Positions 23,098 to 36,280 are shown, numbered from the stretch's first letter. The stretch is DNA of 64,000 nucleotides from Erythroxylum novogranatense (GCA_029891385.1 CM057228.1:85672964-85736963); one strand, 5' to 3'. Made by a program: numbers and translations. Notes: generated by a model from the letters alone, not told the origin.

Positions 23098-24659
23098 AAA
23101 GAGCTTAGGTTTTTAGGCTTTAGAAAGGAGAGTTTAAGAGTTTATTCAAGAAGAAAGTGGAAGGGAAGAGTTTAAGCTTTCCTTAGGAGCAAAAGCAATT
23201 TCGTGGGTTTCAATCTCTAAGGTAAGAAAATGTGAAATTTATGGATTTTTAGATGAGTTTTGATGCTAAAAGCTTAGAAACCTTATGGGTAAGGTTAGAT
23301 GGGGTTGAATTCATGTTTTTCTTTCCTTAGGAATTCCAATTTTGCTTTCTCTTATGCTTATGGGATAATCATGTTTAATGAAGGTGAAGTGAGGCTAGTG
23401 GAGGAAGAAGCAAGGCCATTTGATCAATCCTAAAGCTAAAGGAATTAAGGTGGGTGATTGCTTAATAATTGAGTTGTAGGCTAAATAAAAGTTTTATAAT
23501 AAAAGTTAATTATGCTTTCCAATGATTTAAGAATTTTAAATGAATTACCCTTTGTGTTGATTATAATTTGTATAACGTATCTTTTATAAGTAAGTTTATG
23601 TTGAAAGTGTTTGTTAAATGATTTGTTAAGTGAATAGGTTCGGATATGCGATTTTTGGTGAATATGTGAAAATCAAGTGAAAGTGAATTTAGTAAAAGCT
23701 ATTTGTGGTTAATGTATGTAAATTGTGTGAATTGGGTGATATGCATGTTTTCTTTGGGTTTGTGGTGGTCCACCGAGTCAGTGCACTGCTCACCATAGGC
23801 TTCTCCGCCCGCCGCTAAGGGTCGTGGAGTTCCTCTCAAGGACTCCTATCCGTCACGGCTACACATGACCGCTTCACGAAAATGTGTAGTACGTTCTGTT
23901 TTGGATCCACCCGAACCATCTTGTTTGTGATTTTGTGAAAAGTTAGATTGTTTTGTGATATGTTATATTTGTAAATTGTTTAATGTGATAAATTCTACGA
24001 AAAGATTTTAAAATTGTCAATGTTTTCCTTAATGTGATGTTGTTTTGGAAATGAAAGAATGAATAATGATTTTTGCTTATATTCTCGTTTATTAAGTTAT
24101 TACCCATTGAGCCGTCAAGCTCACCCCCCATTTCCCCTCCACAAGTGTTGAGCGAGAAACCGAGTCACCGCATCGGGATTGAGGCAACTCCGATGCATTT
24201 TGCTTTTGAAGTCATGTTTTGATAAATCAAAGCATTAGCTTGTTCTTTGTAATTTTACTTTTGCTATTTTGGGATGTAATCGGGCTAAATGCCCTTTGAA
24301 GCTTTGTATTGACTTGTTTTCATGTAAATACAATGGTTTCAAAGTTTAAATGTATCTTATGTATGTTTTTTAAGAATGTATTGTTGTATGGTTGAGGATG
24401 ACCAAAAAGGAAAGAATGAAAGCATGTAACTTTATGGATTGGAAATGAGTAGATACTTAGGAGTGAGATTGCCTTATGGTTTGAGAAATGTTTAGAAGCC
24501 TAGGAGTGTGTTGCTGCCATTGGATATTGAGTTTTCATGCAGGTACTTGAGTCGGGATGAATTGAATTGAAGAGTTTGGTTAGTGACATAATAGGGGAGG
24601 TGCTGTCCAATTTTTCCTAAAATTGGGCAGCAACTTCACTTAGGTTTTAGAACACTCTA

Positions 24660-25740
24660 GAGCTTTAATTAGTTTGGGTGGTCTTCTTGAAGAATGTAGA
24701 ACATGTTTAGATCTTTCCAATGACATAAAGTTTGTCACAATTGGGCTTAGGATGAAAAAGTTATGAGAGCTGAAAGGATTCAGCTACTATTGTTAGTCAT
24801 AAAATTTTGCAGAACCTTTGGAGGGCTTTTTCACCCTCTTAGAGACAGATTTGATTTTTGCTTTCTTTATAGAAAATGTAGATTGTCTTATTTTCTTTCC
24901 AATGAGGTATAATTAGTCAAATTTAGACTTAGGATGAAGAAGTTATGAGGTTAAGAAGATGGCAGTTACTATTCATCTAAATTGAGTTACTGTTTTATTG
25001 AATTTTTGTAGGAAGTAACTTTGAGAGTGTTTTGACCTCTCTAAATGATTTAATTAACTTTTTCTCCCTTCATAAAACTTGTAGATAATCTTTTTTTCTT
25101 TCTATTGAGGTATTCTATGCCTTATTTCGAGTTAGGAGTAAGAAGTTATGGGGATTAGACCTAGTTCAGTTACTGTTTATTTGGCAATTTTGGGCAGAAC
25201 CTTTGGGAGGGTTTTTTTACCCCTTTAGAGCTTGTTTTGATTTTTCCATCCTTCATAGAACATGTAGATTATCTTTTCCCCTTTCCAACGAGGTATCATT
25301 TGCAATTATTGGAGTTAAGAATAAAAAGTTATAAGGTTAGAAAGATTACAGGTACTATTCATTTGGGCAATTTACTGTTCCATTGGTATTTTTATAGGCA
25401 GAAACTTTGAGGGTGTTTTTACCTCTTTAAATGACTAAACTGATTTTTGCACTCTTCATGAAAGTTGTAAATTACCTCTTTATCTTTCCAATGAGGTAAA
25501 ATGTGTCATTTTTCAACCTGTGTGCTAAAAGATATAAATGTTCAAATTCTTGACATTGTGTAGGGAAATTTAATTTTAGTGGCAGCAACTTTAAAGCAAT
25601 TTGTGACCCTCTTAATAGCTAAATTAGTTTTTAAATCCTTATAGGAAGTTGTAGAGCTTCCTTTTATCTTTTTATTGACACTAAATTTACGAAATTTCTA
25701 TTTCGGGGTGAAAAGTTATTAGATTTTAAAGTTAGAGAAG
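24660..25740 (+). repeat. Diverged tandem array, six units of about 190 bp
   Basis: A phrase like tgtagattatctttttcttt-ccaatgaggta recurs near 24694, 24876, 25076, 25259, 25464 and 25645 (spacings about 182, 200, 183, 205, 181). Each unit also contains an anchor resembling aaccttggagggtttttaccctcttta and aagttatgaggtta. Units are far from identical, so the array is old relative to the insertion. Confidence 0.8.
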
Positions 25741-26264
25741 TTTTCATTAGTTTTAAAAGTTGAATTTTCAATTTGGAAAAATTAAACCCCGTTTCCTATT
25801 TTATTCGTTTCTCCTTCGTTTGACCTCCGATTTTCATGATTTTTGAAGCGTTAGATTTCTAAATTTTTTTTTACCCCTTTTTAGTAAAATGAGAGTGACG
25901 GGTTTTGGTCAGACTGTACGGATGGTATTAAAGAGAGTCAATTACGTGACGGTTTTGAATGTAACTCCATTTTCGGGCGATTTTGTGAGCTATAGAGATC
26001 CAATTGAGGCGATTTCTGATTCTAATTGATCGAGAGATATGAAATTTCATTTTAGCTTAGGATTAGGATTTAGTTATGGGCCCTAAGTAGATAAATTTTA
26101 TTGGGTGATAATTAGGGTGAACTTATCAAGTTTTGTTCGGATGACGTTAAAATAAGTTCGATTTGAGGTTTCTTTCGTGGTGAGGAATTCCTCCCTCGTG
26201 AGATGCATGTCCAGATGTCACGTAGGACGTCAGGCACGTGACTCATCGGGGAGGGGTTCCAACA

Positions 26265-27288
26265 TCACATGGGAAAGCCATCGACACTTACAATTTGGTT
26301 TTGAGCAGTGGTTTTGTTTTGTGCTTGGAAAAGACCTTTTACGTTCCAAATTTCTCTAGAAATTTGATTTTTGTATCGAGACTTGTATTATTTGGTTTTT
26401 CCTTTAACTTTTCAGATTTTGGTTTCAGTTTATGTAATGGATCGAAAGTTATTGGTTGTGGTATATTATCTGATGGTCTCTATTCCCTTCAGTTACAAAA
26501 TAATGATGCCTATAATTCGATGCATGTCACTACTGGATTGAAACGATGTGTTGTGAATGAAGAATCCTCTATGTTGTGACACCATAGATTAGGACACATC
26601 TCCATTAAGAGAATTAAACAATTAGTAGATGAAGGGGTACTTAGTACTTTGGATTTTGTTGATTTTGAGATTTGCGTGGATTGTATTAAGGGTAAACAAA
26701 CTAACAAGTCTGAAAGGGGTGCTAAGAGGAGCACAAACCTATTAGAAATCATACATATAGATATTTTTTTGTCTAGATATGGAAACAAATAGGTCGAAAT
26801 ATTTTATCACCTTCATAGACGACTATTCGTGATATATGTATCTCTATTTACTTTGTTTTAAGGACGAAGCTTTGGATGCCTTTAAAATTTTTAAGGTTGA
26901 AGTGGAGAATCAATGTGAAAAAATGATTGAAATCGTGAGGTCAGATAGAGGTAGAGAGTATTATAGTAGATACACTGAAAGTGGACAAGCACCTGGTCCT
27001 TTTGCAAAGTTTCTTTAGGAACATGGGATTGTTGTCTAGTACACCATGCCTAGTTCTCCAGATCAGAATGGTGTGGAAGAAAGAAGAAACTGAACCTTAA
27101 TGGACATGGTAAGAAGTATGAGGAGTAACACAAAACTTCTTCAATTCCTGTGGATAGAAGCTCTAAAGACAACTGTGTATATAGTAAATCGGGTTCTAAC
27201 CAAGGCTGTCTCGAAGACACCTTTTAAGTTATTTAAGGGTTGAAAACTGAGTCTGAGGCATATACGTGTTTGGGGATGCCCATCTGAA
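26265..27288 (+). pseudogene. copia B protease end and integrase, broken
   Basis: Continues the gag/protease frame: GKAIDTYNLVLSSGFVLCLE, then FYVPNFSRNLIFVSRL and CNGSKVIGCGILSDGLYSLQL (protease to pre-integrase spacer). After a stop at 26577 the integrase zinc-binding region reads HRLGHISIKRIKQLVDEG with CVDCIKGKQ, then IHIDIF for the first catalytic Asp. More stops follow (near 26789, 26830 and 27016) and the region containing SDRGREY (second Asp) is in another frame. NGVEERRN near 27070 marks the catalytic Glu neighbourhood. Confidence 0.8.
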
Positions 27289-28710
27289 GTGAGAATTTAC
27301 AACCCACAGGAGAAGAAGCTAGACCCAAAGACCATTAGTGGGTATTTCATTGGATATATTGAAAGGTCTAAAGGGTATAGGTTCTATTGTCCATCTCATA
27401 GCACTAGAATTGTGGAATCAAGAAATGCAAAATTTTTTAAAAATGACTTGATCAGTGGGAGTAGTCATTTTCCAAATATAGGTTTTAAAAACGACCATTA
27501 TGAAGCTCAACCCTCTGGTTTAAGTGATCGACTGATTGTCATTCACACCCCTCAAAGTCAAACAAGTGTGGGACAACCAGTTATTGAAGTTTCACAAGCT
27601 GTTAACACTAATCCAATAGATCAAGTTGTAAATGAGGAACAACCAGAAATTATTGAGCAACCAGTTGAACAAAAGGTTGAGCAACAAGTTCCTCATGAGG
27701 ATAACAATACAACATTAAGGAGATCCACTAGGGTTAGAAGGTCAACAATCCCTAGTGATTACATAGTGTATCTACAAGAGTCAGATTACAACGTTGGAGT
27801 AAAAAATGATCCTGAAACATTTTTGCAATCCATGAGTTTTAAGGAATCAGACTTGTGGTATAATACTATGAAGGATGAGATGAATTCTATGGCAGCTAAT
27901 CAAGTCTGGGATCTAGTTGAGTTTCCAAATGGTGTGAAAACCATTGGATGTAAATGGGTATTTAAGACAAAGAAAGACTCATGAGGCAACATTGAGAGAC
28001 ATAAAGCAAGACTTGTTGCCAAAGGGTTCACTTAGAGAGAAGGAATCGATTACATGGAGACATTTTATCCTGTATCGAAGAAAGATTCTCTTCGTGTAAT
28101 CATGGCATTAGTAGCTCATTTTGATCTTGAGTTACATCAAATGGATGTGAAAACGACGTTCTTCAATAGTGAACTAAAGGAAGAGGTTTACATGAAACAA
28201 CCTGAAGGATTCTCCTCTAGTGATGGTGAGCATTTAGTCTGTAAGCTTAATAAATCCATATATAGGTTAAAACAAGCCTCCAAACAGTGGTATTTAAAAT
28301 TTCATGAGGTTATCACTTCATTCAGTTTTGAAGAGAATATAATGGACCAGTGTTTATACCAAAAGGTCAGTGGGAGTAAGACTTGTTTTCTTGTGTTATA
28401 CGTGGATGACATTTTGCTTGCGACTAATGATAAGGGTTTGTTATATGAGGTGAAACAATTTCTCTTAAAAAATTTTGATTTGAAAGATATGGGTGAGGCA
28501 TCTTATGTCATTGGCATTAAGATCCATAGAGAAAGATCTCGAGGCATTTTGGGTTTGTCTCAAGATACCTATATCAACAAAATTTTAGAGAGATTCCGGA
28601 TGAAAGATTATGCACCAAGTGTAGCACCCATAGTCAAGGATGATAGATTCAATTTGAATCAATGCTCGAAGAATGACTTTGAGAGGGAACACATGAAGAA
28701 CAGTCTATAA
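27289..28710 (+). pseudogene. copia B integrase C-terminus and reverse transcriptase
   Basis: 27289-27984 covers the integrase tail (SGYFIGYIERSKGYRFYCP) and a Gln/Glu-rich linker, then the RT N-terminus (MKDEMNSMAANQVWDLVEFP, GCKWVFKTKKDS). A TGA at 27982 and a TAG at 28034 interrupt it. 28054-28710 reads HQMDVKTTFFNSELKEEVYMKQPEGF and the catalytic LYVDDILLA at about 28399. The first catalytic Asp region VKTTF has Thr for the usual Ala. Stop at 28708 before RNase H. Confidence 0.87.
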
Positions 28711-29379
28711 GCTTTAGTTGTAGGAAGCCTTATATATGCTCAGGTTTGTACCCGACCTGACATTGCATATGCTATTGAAATGTTAGGAATATATCAGAGT
28801 AATCCAGGTATTGATCACTGGAAAGTTGCAAAGAAGGTTCTGAGATATCTTCAGGGCACAAAGGACTATATGCTTTTGTACAGACGAATTGCGAACTTGG
28901 AAGTAGTTGGATACTTTGATTCAGACTTTGTTGGCTGCATTGATTCAAGGAAATCAACATCTGGTTATATTTTAATGCTAGCTGGTGGAGTTGTATCTTG
29001 GAGAAGTGCCAAGCAGGCCCTGATTGCTACTTCCACTATGAAGGTTGAGTTCGTATCATGTTTTGAGTCCACCTCGCATGGTGTACGGTTGAAGAGTTTC
29101 ATATCTGGGCTCAGAGTTGTTGATTCAATTTCTAATCCATTAAAGTTGTATTGCGACAACTTCGTTGCAGTCTTTATGACTAAAAATAACAAGAGTAGAA
29201 GTCGAAGTAAGCATATCGACATTAAGTATTTAGCCATAAGAGAACGTGTAAAGGAAAAGAAAGTTGTCATAGAGGACATTAGCACTGATTTGATGATTGC
29301 GAATACTTTAATTAAAGGTATGCCACTTAAGCAATTTAAGGATCATGTAGTGCACATGGGACTTGGTTCCATAATGTGA
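28711..29379 (+). pseudogene. copia B RNase H
   Basis: After the stop at 28708 the same frame continues ALVVGSLIYAQVCTRPDIAYA and then the RNase H domain: GYFDSDFVGCIDSRKSTSGYI (Asp motif), STMKVEFVSCFE (Glu), LYCDNFVAVFM (Asp), KHIDIKYLAIRE (His/Asp). Normal stop at 29377-29379. Val for Ala in MKVEFVS and FVAVFM are unusual but may be neutral. Confidence 0.88.
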
Positions 29380-29645
29380 TTTTGTTGTATATTGTTGATT
29401 CAATGAAACTCTTATTCAGTTTGATATTTTCTCATAAATTTGTGCACACATATTTTGATTGGTTTTGAGAAATGTCATTTAATTTTGGACCTAGAATAAA
29501 CATATGGTTTATTCATTAAGTTGCCAGGCTAGTAATGAGAAATTTTGTATATGTGATACGTGGAAGATAATACTCACTATAATAGGACCTATCGGTATGA
29601 TTCATATATTTAATTTCTTGTTATGTGTGGTGTTGGGTTAAATGG

Positions 29646-29659
29646 ACCAAGCGGGAGAA
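29646..29659 (+). other. copia B polypurine tract
   Basis: accaagcgggagaa immediately before the 3' LTR start at 29660, the usual copia position and composition. Confidence 0.8.
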
Positions 29660-30055
29660 TGTAAAGTTTTTATTTACGATTTACCTAACTATCCTACTTA
29701 TTATGTACGGTCCATTTAAATGCTTTAACCCTACCACTATATGGTGTCGCCCATCTACCCAACCCTTTGTCTTTGTGATGGCCAGAGACTGAGTAGGTTT
29801 AAATCAAGTTGGTTTGGTCCCTATCTTCACCCAAGCATATGTTGACACCATCGATTGTGCTGAGGAACAGGATAGAAGCTCCAAACTTTAAAGAAACATT
29901 CAGCTCTTCGGTGGAGACGCAATGGCTGGAGGCATTTTATGGTTTCGGTTAAATTTCCGTTGCTTGCTTCACATATATATATGGTCTTTATTTGCATGTA
30001 TTTTGTACGTAAATGTTTGTATGAAATGTATGCTACTGCTAGGTTTCATTTTACA
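29660..30055 (+). repeat. copia B 3' LTR
   Basis: 396 bp, TGTAAAG to TTTTACA, followed by the TSD TATTT. It matches the 5' LTR throughout with a small insertion near 29765-29775 (ccctttgt). Confidence 0.92.
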
Positions 30056-30060
30056 TATTT

Positions 30061-33000
30061 TTGAAAGTCTAAACCATAGTCGATGAAAAACAAAGACTAA
30101 GAAAAGACAAAGTGAAAAACCTTAAAAACTATTAAACAATGGATTGAAATCAACATATTCAACTATATATCTTAAGAGATTGATTATTTTGAGCTGGGGA
30201 AGAAATTCAAGGGTCTTTATTATAGGAAGACTGCTCACATGAAGGCTTTATGCATCAAAAGACTTGGAAACCTAAAGTTAAAAGGTGGAAAATTAGTGTC
30301 TAAGTATCTCAACTGTTTTCATAATATTATCAACAAGCTAACCAATATGAAGATCATCTTTGATAATAAGCTACAAGATTTTTTCCTGCTATGTTCCTTG
30401 CTAAATAGTTGGAAAATTTTGGTAGTGATCATCAGTAAACTCTAGATGGTGTGTTTTCTTCTTTTGTAATCAAAGAGAGCATGCTCAATAAAGAGATTAT
30501 AGGGAAGAAGATTGGTGTTGACAGCGTACAATCTCTTATAGTAGAGAATAGAGGAAGAAGTAGAGGTCTCAAAGAGCTTGGCAAGTACAAAAATAAGTCT
30601 AAGTCTAGAGATGGCAAGGAGACCAGGGCATGCCATCACTACACTAAACTTGGTCATAAGAAGAAGTTTTGTTATAAATGAAAGAGATACTAAAAGAAAC
30701 AACATAACTAGAAAGATGGAGACAACAATAACACTACAGTAATAATCTCAAGTATAAATGAAGAGGTGTTAGTGATTTGTACAACCAATGAATGCCTTTA
30801 TATTAGTCACTCAAATTCTAAATGGCTTAATGATTATAAGCTTCCTACTAAAGAGGGGATACTTCATCAATTATAAGATTAGTGATTTTGGAAGTATGAA
30901 GATGGGTAATCAAAGCTCTATTAGCAGCGTCAGCTTGAGTGACATCATCGATGTTGGGTGCATATTGACCTTTAAAGGTATTCGACACATTCCTAACTTA
31001 TGCCTCAATTTGTTGTCTGTAGATGTGCTTGACTATGAAGGATACTAACACATCTTTGGGGATGGAAAATGGAAGCTCTCTAAAGGAGCAATGTCAATTG
31101 CTTGTGATGGATTATAATACATGCTATACAAGACACACTTAAATGTGTGCACTAGATAACTACATGGCATTGAAGAGAACACTTCTTAGATTTGTAGCAA
31201 CATAGATTGGGAAATGTTAGTAAGAAAGGGAAAAATTGTTAGTCAAAAAATATCTTATCCCTGTAAAAACTGTTGTTTCTCCCAAACCCATGTGATTATT
31301 GCTTAGTTAAAAAGTAACATTGAGTGTCTTTCTATAAAAGGTCTACTAGAAGGAAGGCTAAGTTGGACCTAGTGGACTAAGTTGGAGCTAGTGGACTTTG
31401 ATGTGTATAGTCTTATTGAGGTAAAGTCCTTGAGAGGTAATAAATATTTTATTATTTTTTCAATGATGCTATAAGTAAGACTTGAGTTTCTATGCTAAGA
31501 AAAAAAAAGGCCAAACGTTTGAGATCTTTCAAAATTTTCATACTATAGTGGAAGGGGAGATAGAGAGAAAGTTGAAGTGTCTCTGAACTAACAATAGAAG
31601 CGAGTAAACCTTTAATGAGTTTGAGAACTATTGTGCAAGTTATGGCATAATACATGAGAAGACAAAACATGGTACCTCAAAACGCAATGATGTTGCCTAG
31701 AGGATGAATAGAACTATTGTGGAGAAGGTTCATTACCCTATGAATTTCTAAACTATCTAATTCTTTTTGGTGAAGCGATTAGAACTACAGTATATTTGAT
31801 CAATAGAACTCCTTTAATCCCTTTGGATCGTGATATTCTTGAGAGATGTGGAAAGGGATTGATCTGACTTATTTGCATATAAGGGTATTCAGATATAAAG
31901 CTTTTAAGCATATACTAAAGGAGTAGAGACCAAAGCTTGATTCAAAAACTATTCCTTGTATATTTGTTGGATATGATGATGAGGAATTTGAGTATAGGCT
32001 TTATGACCTATAAAAGCAGAAGATTGTCAAAAGCAGGGACATAGCCTTCTATGAGCATAAAATGGGTGCAGAACTCATCAAAGAAGGAAAGAATACTTAT
32101 AGTAGTTTATCTTTTGGTACTGCAGATATTTCCTCTATTCCTAATTTTGTTGATCAGCCTATAGGTAAAAAAGGTCAAGGATATGAGCTAAGACAAGATG
32201 ATTATTGTCAGGTGCCACTTGATGGTTATGAGTCATTTAAGGCACATCCTATGGAAGATGTAGTAGAGTTTCATGAGTATTATAAGCAAGGGAAACAACG
32301 TACTTAAGTGCTTGAAGATATTTAACTTTAAAGGACAACTAGAGATAAGAAGCCTTTGATAAGATACCCAAGCCTAAACTAATTCCTAGTCAGTACTGAG
32401 GGGAAACTATAGAATTTCTAAGAAATGTAGTCACTTAAAGACAAAGACTCTTGGCTTAAGGCAATGTAAGAGAAAATGGATTCTTTTAAGCAGAATAAGA
32501 CTTAAAAGTTAGTAAAGCTTCTTAAAACTAAGAAGACATTGAAAAATAAATGGGTGTTAAAGATCAAGAAAGATGGTGATAAGTTGGAAAGTGTAAGGCG
32601 TGATTAGTGGTAAACATATACAATAAAAAATTAGGATTTTAATAACATCTTTTCACCAGTGGTCAAGATCACGTCTATACACATTATTTAGGTCTAGTTG
32701 CTAGTTTGGATCTTGAACTCGAATACCTTGACGTGAAAACTACCTTCTTATATGGAAACTTGAACAAGGAGATATATATAAAGTAGTTTTGGTTTAAAAT
32801 TAGAGGGAAAAGGACTTAGTGTGTAAACTGAACAAAAGTGGTCAAGATCACATCGATACACATTGTTTAGATCTAGTTGCTAGCTTGGATCTTGAACTTA
32901 AATAACTAGTCATCAAAAATTAATTTTTTATGACTATTAATGGATATAAGAAAACATTAGTTGATTCTTATATGTATTTTAGAAAATTTTCTAGTGATAA

Positions 33001-33567
33001 CTTCATCATCCGTTTTTTTATATGTGGATGATATGTTGATAGTAGAACAAGATGTTGGCATGATTTTCAGGTTGAAATAGGACTTGTCCAAGTCCTTTAA
33101 CATGAAAGATTTGGGTCTTACAAAATAAATTTTAGTCATGGAGGTCATCTGTGATAGGAATGTTGAAAAGATGTGGATGTCACAAGAAAAATAAATTGAG
33201 CGGATGCTTGAGATGGTCAATATGAGAAAACCTAATTGTTATCTCCATTGATAATCCTTTTCCCATTTTGCAACAATATAACATTCTAGAAGTTTGATAT
33301 CTCTTTACCTTATTTTGTACACCAAATAACTTATAGAGATGTAAAATTTATAGTAAAAGCATCCATATTCTCATGTTGCATATAAAGCTCAGGAGACATA
33401 CTAGTTAACATCAAATATGTAGCTTATGTAACATTATAAATATGAAATTTATATTTCTCCCCCAAACTTCATCAGTTGTGAAGAATAATTTTGCAGTTGT
33501 GAACTAATCTAAAAAATTAGATTTAGTAAGCTTGTTATCATTTATAATGCTCCTTAATGATAGATTG
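30061..33567 (+). pseudogene. Decayed Ty1/copia relic (third copia family), no LTRs seen
   Basis: Fragments in order on the plus strand: gag (30240-30445, LKGGKLVSKYLNCFHNIINKL then LLCSLLNSWKILV), linker and broken zinc knuckle (30451-30681, CHHYTKLGHKKKFCYK with the second Cys lost), protease spacer (30870-31045, IRHIPNLCLNLLSVD), integrase pieces (31480-31760, ending NRTIVEKVHYP), and RT pieces (32520-33220, LYVDDMLIVEQDVGM near 33018 and SKSFNMKDLG). Almost every segment has stops or shifts. No LTR, primer site or TSD is evident, and the start abuts the copia B target site. This is the oldest-looking element in the window. Confidence 0.8.
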
Positions 33568-36276
33568 TGTAACATCCCGTAACCCATGCTAGGGCTAGAA
33601 TTGTGAATTTTGAGAATTTGTGAGAAATTATGAAAATGCACATCATTCATTATTAATTGTGACATGCACATTTTTGCACATTTATATGATTGTACATGCA
33701 TTCCTTGACATTTTCGGGTACAATTGAATTATTAATTGTGATTAAAATGTGTTTTGGTGATTTTGATATTATTTAAGACATTTTGGGATTTTTAGTGAAT
33801 TTTAGAAAAATATTTATTTTTGGACCAATCCTATTGTGACACGTGGACTTATTATTGTGAGACAAATGGCTTATGTTAGTGATGATGTGTAAGGCATGCA
33901 TAGCCGAGTATGAGTTGAGTTAGGAAAAATGCATGCAAGTACTCTCGGTGATGAAACACTTGAGATCCGAAAGAAAACTTTGGGACTTTTTCTGTTTTTA
34001 ATCGGTTCTCCTTGCTGGAATTCTTAGCCGATTCAAGTAAGTTATGTTTAAGTTGGGTGTTGTTGTTGTTAAATGATGTTTTATTGTGGTGATACATGCA
34101 TGCATTGTGTCCGTTGTTTATCAGTAGAAGTGAAGTTGATGTTTAAGAATGAATCTTGAGTTTGATCTTATGTAAATGTTTCGAACTGGATTAGGAGTTA
34201 ATTGGAGTGAAGTTTTAGAGATTATTTTGGGTATAGAAGTGAAAAATCTGGAAAAAGAAATCGGAAAAGACGAGTTGCAGAACCAGACGACGCAATGTGT
34301 TCTTATTTGTACGTCGCGACGTGTAGCTTATTTTGTTTATTCGTCGCGATGTCCATTTTCTTCCTCGCCGCGACGTCCATTTTCTTCCTCGCCGCAACAT
34401 AGGAGACCCCCCTTGAACTCGTCACGGGGAACGTTGCAAAAATCCCGAGAAAACTGATTTTTTGGGCTGTTCGTCGCGACCTCATCTTTTCTCCACGTCG
34501 CGACGAGCACCCATCCTTTGACTGCTCGAACATGCTTTCGTATTTTGACCATAACTTTCTCTATACTGATCCAATTTGGGTGATTCTTTATTCCCTGTAA
34601 ACTAGAGACATAGGGCTACAACGTTAATGAAGAAATTGAGTTTTTAATTTTGTATTTAAGAGTTTGAATGTTTGGTTGGAAGTTGAGGTATGAATTTTGC
34701 TGGAACTTATGAACCGTATGGAATATTTTGACGATATCTCTTGGTATACTGATCCAAATTAAATGATTTTGGTGTCTCTAGAAATCTAAGAAATGGGAGA
34801 ACAACTTTACAGAAGGAAGTTTTGTCTAATTTGGTCATTTACCTGATCTAATTTAGTATGGAAAGTTGACCCGAATATGTTCTATAGGAAAAATCTGAAG
34901 TGATCAATGAAGCTATGAAATTATTTGACATTGTTTGGTCCAATTCAATTGTAAGAATACATGGTATTAATGAGGGCTTTGATTCCTAAATGATTTTTGA
35001 TAAGGATCGCATTATTGCACCCCGGAATTGTCATTGAACATGCATTGTGCATACATTCTATACATTGATATTTTTATGAAAGAACATTTGTGCAATTGTG
35101 CAAAGTGTGATATTTGTGAATGTGTTTTGCCTATTTTAGAGGAGCATATGGGACTCCAATCGGACATTGCCGGACCATCCAGGCAATAGCTTATTGGAGC
35201 GTACTGTGAGTCAACCTAGATGTTTTCCTAGGATTGATTTAATTTGATTTGTTTAAGATTCCAATATTGTTTTATTGCTTGCGATTTAATTATAAATTCC
35301 GGACTTTAATTGTCTGAGGAGATCAATATTTGGGAATGTATTAGAAGTGCTCTGATTGTGACTTTGTTTGCTATGGAATTCTAAACGTGATTATAAATGT
35401 TATGTGAATCCTCAACGAAAGTTGAATGCCGGATTTAGATCCGATGAATATGAGTTCTGTTGAATATATGATTGTGATGCATGCCATATTCAAATTGATG
35501 CATTTCATAAAATGCATGTTCAGATAAAGGCGTTGTGACTTGAATTGCCCGTATGAAGCGCTTCCACGTAGAGCTTTGCTCCGTGATATATGTGTGTGCA
35601 CGTAGAGCTATGCTCCGTGATTCTGTTCTGATTGAGCCCTACGGGCTAGCAATTGTATAAGTATGTGATAGGCATTCAGTCACAACAATAAGACTGAATG
35701 TGAGTCTCATATGCATATGTATTTGTTCATATATGATCTGTTTGGAAATGATTGAATGTTATACTCTATTGTATGAGTTTTGAATCATATATGTATCTGT
35801 TTATGAATGTTTGTGTAATATGTGATGTGTGTTTATGATCCGGTGAATTCAGCGATGATGGTTCACTCATGGAGTTTGCAAAACTCATCAAAATTTGCAA
35901 TGTGGCTTTTCAGGTACAAGTCAAGAGACGTAGTTCCTTAGTCAGGACTTAAGGAATCTTTTGGTTAAAGATATGGCTCAGAGGTCTGTCAGCTGACACC
36001 AGAAGTGTTCTGGTCTTATTTTTGTCGTTTTGTTGGATATTGTATAAGCTTTTATGCTTAGTCTTTTGGTGGTATCAGTGTAAGCTTTATGAATGAAAGG
36101 ATTTGAATGGTTCTTAAAATTTAGTGACTTTGAGTGTGTTAGATGATGCCATGTGTAGGTTGGATTTCCATGTGTAAGTCGGATATGTTTTGCTCCAACA
36201 TACCATTATCATAAGGTATGTACTTGAATGTCCTTCGGGTGTTCAGGTATTTGCCTTATGGGAGTGGAATGTTGCA
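33568..36276 (+). repeat. Outer gypsy 5' LTR (2.7 kb)
   Basis: Starts TGTAACATCCCGTAAC and ends near TGTTGCA at 36276, just before the primer binding site. The end position is inferred from the start's inverted form (TGTTACA decayed to TGTTGCA), so a few bases are uncertain. Contains a CGTCGCGACG array (34312-34505), two related 170-bp phrases on tactgatccaa (34565 and 34748), the GAG hairpin at 35872-35886, and short repeated phrases ctttgctccgtga (35574, 35605). No protein is encoded in it. Confidence 0.8.
34312..34505. repeat. CGTCGCGACG palindrome array in outer gypsy LTR
   Basis: Copies or near-copies start at 34312 (perfect), 34342, 34366, 34390, 34420, 34472 and 34496 (perfect). Spacings 30, 24, 24, 30, 52, 24. 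Most deviations are C to T or G to A at CpG sites, as expected from methylcytosine loss. Confidence 0.9.
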
Positions 36277-36280
36277 TTTT

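Larger units (their letters stand above)
22585..26264 (+). mobile_element. Ty3/gypsy solo LTR (3.68 kb) nested in copia B
   Basis: Starts TGTTGGGCCCCGA and ends GGGGTTCCAACA, nearly inverted termini, with exact TSD TCACA at 22580-22584 and 26265-26269. It interrupts the copia B protease codons in frame. No internal domain of its own, so it is a solo LTR made by LTR-LTR recombination. It contains an AAG microsatellite (23050-23097), the hairpin GAGCC...GCTC before CACC (24109-24122), and six diverged units of about 190 bp (24690-25690). Orientation is plus, judged from the GAG hairpin-CACC order shared with other LTRs. Confidence 0.9.
20017..30055 (+). mobile_element. Ty1/copia family B element, complete ends, with nested solo LTR
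   Basis: LTRs of 391 and 396 bp start TGTAA and end TTTTACA and are flanked by an exact 5-bp TSD, TATTT (20012-20016 and 30056-30060). Order gag, protease, integrase, reverse transcriptase, RNase H is that of copia. Without the 3680 bp solo LTR at 22585-26264 and its extra TSD copy the element is about 6.35 kb. It is coding-dead: several stops in integrase and RT and a mutated primer binding site. It is inserted about 1.1 kb downstream of the BAG gene. Confidence 0.92.

Noticed and set aside
34215..34552. Arg/Ser-rich open frames on the minus strand (repeats of RRGRKWTS)
   Set aside because: They are produced by the CGTCGCGACG palindrome array and are not a protein-coding repeat.
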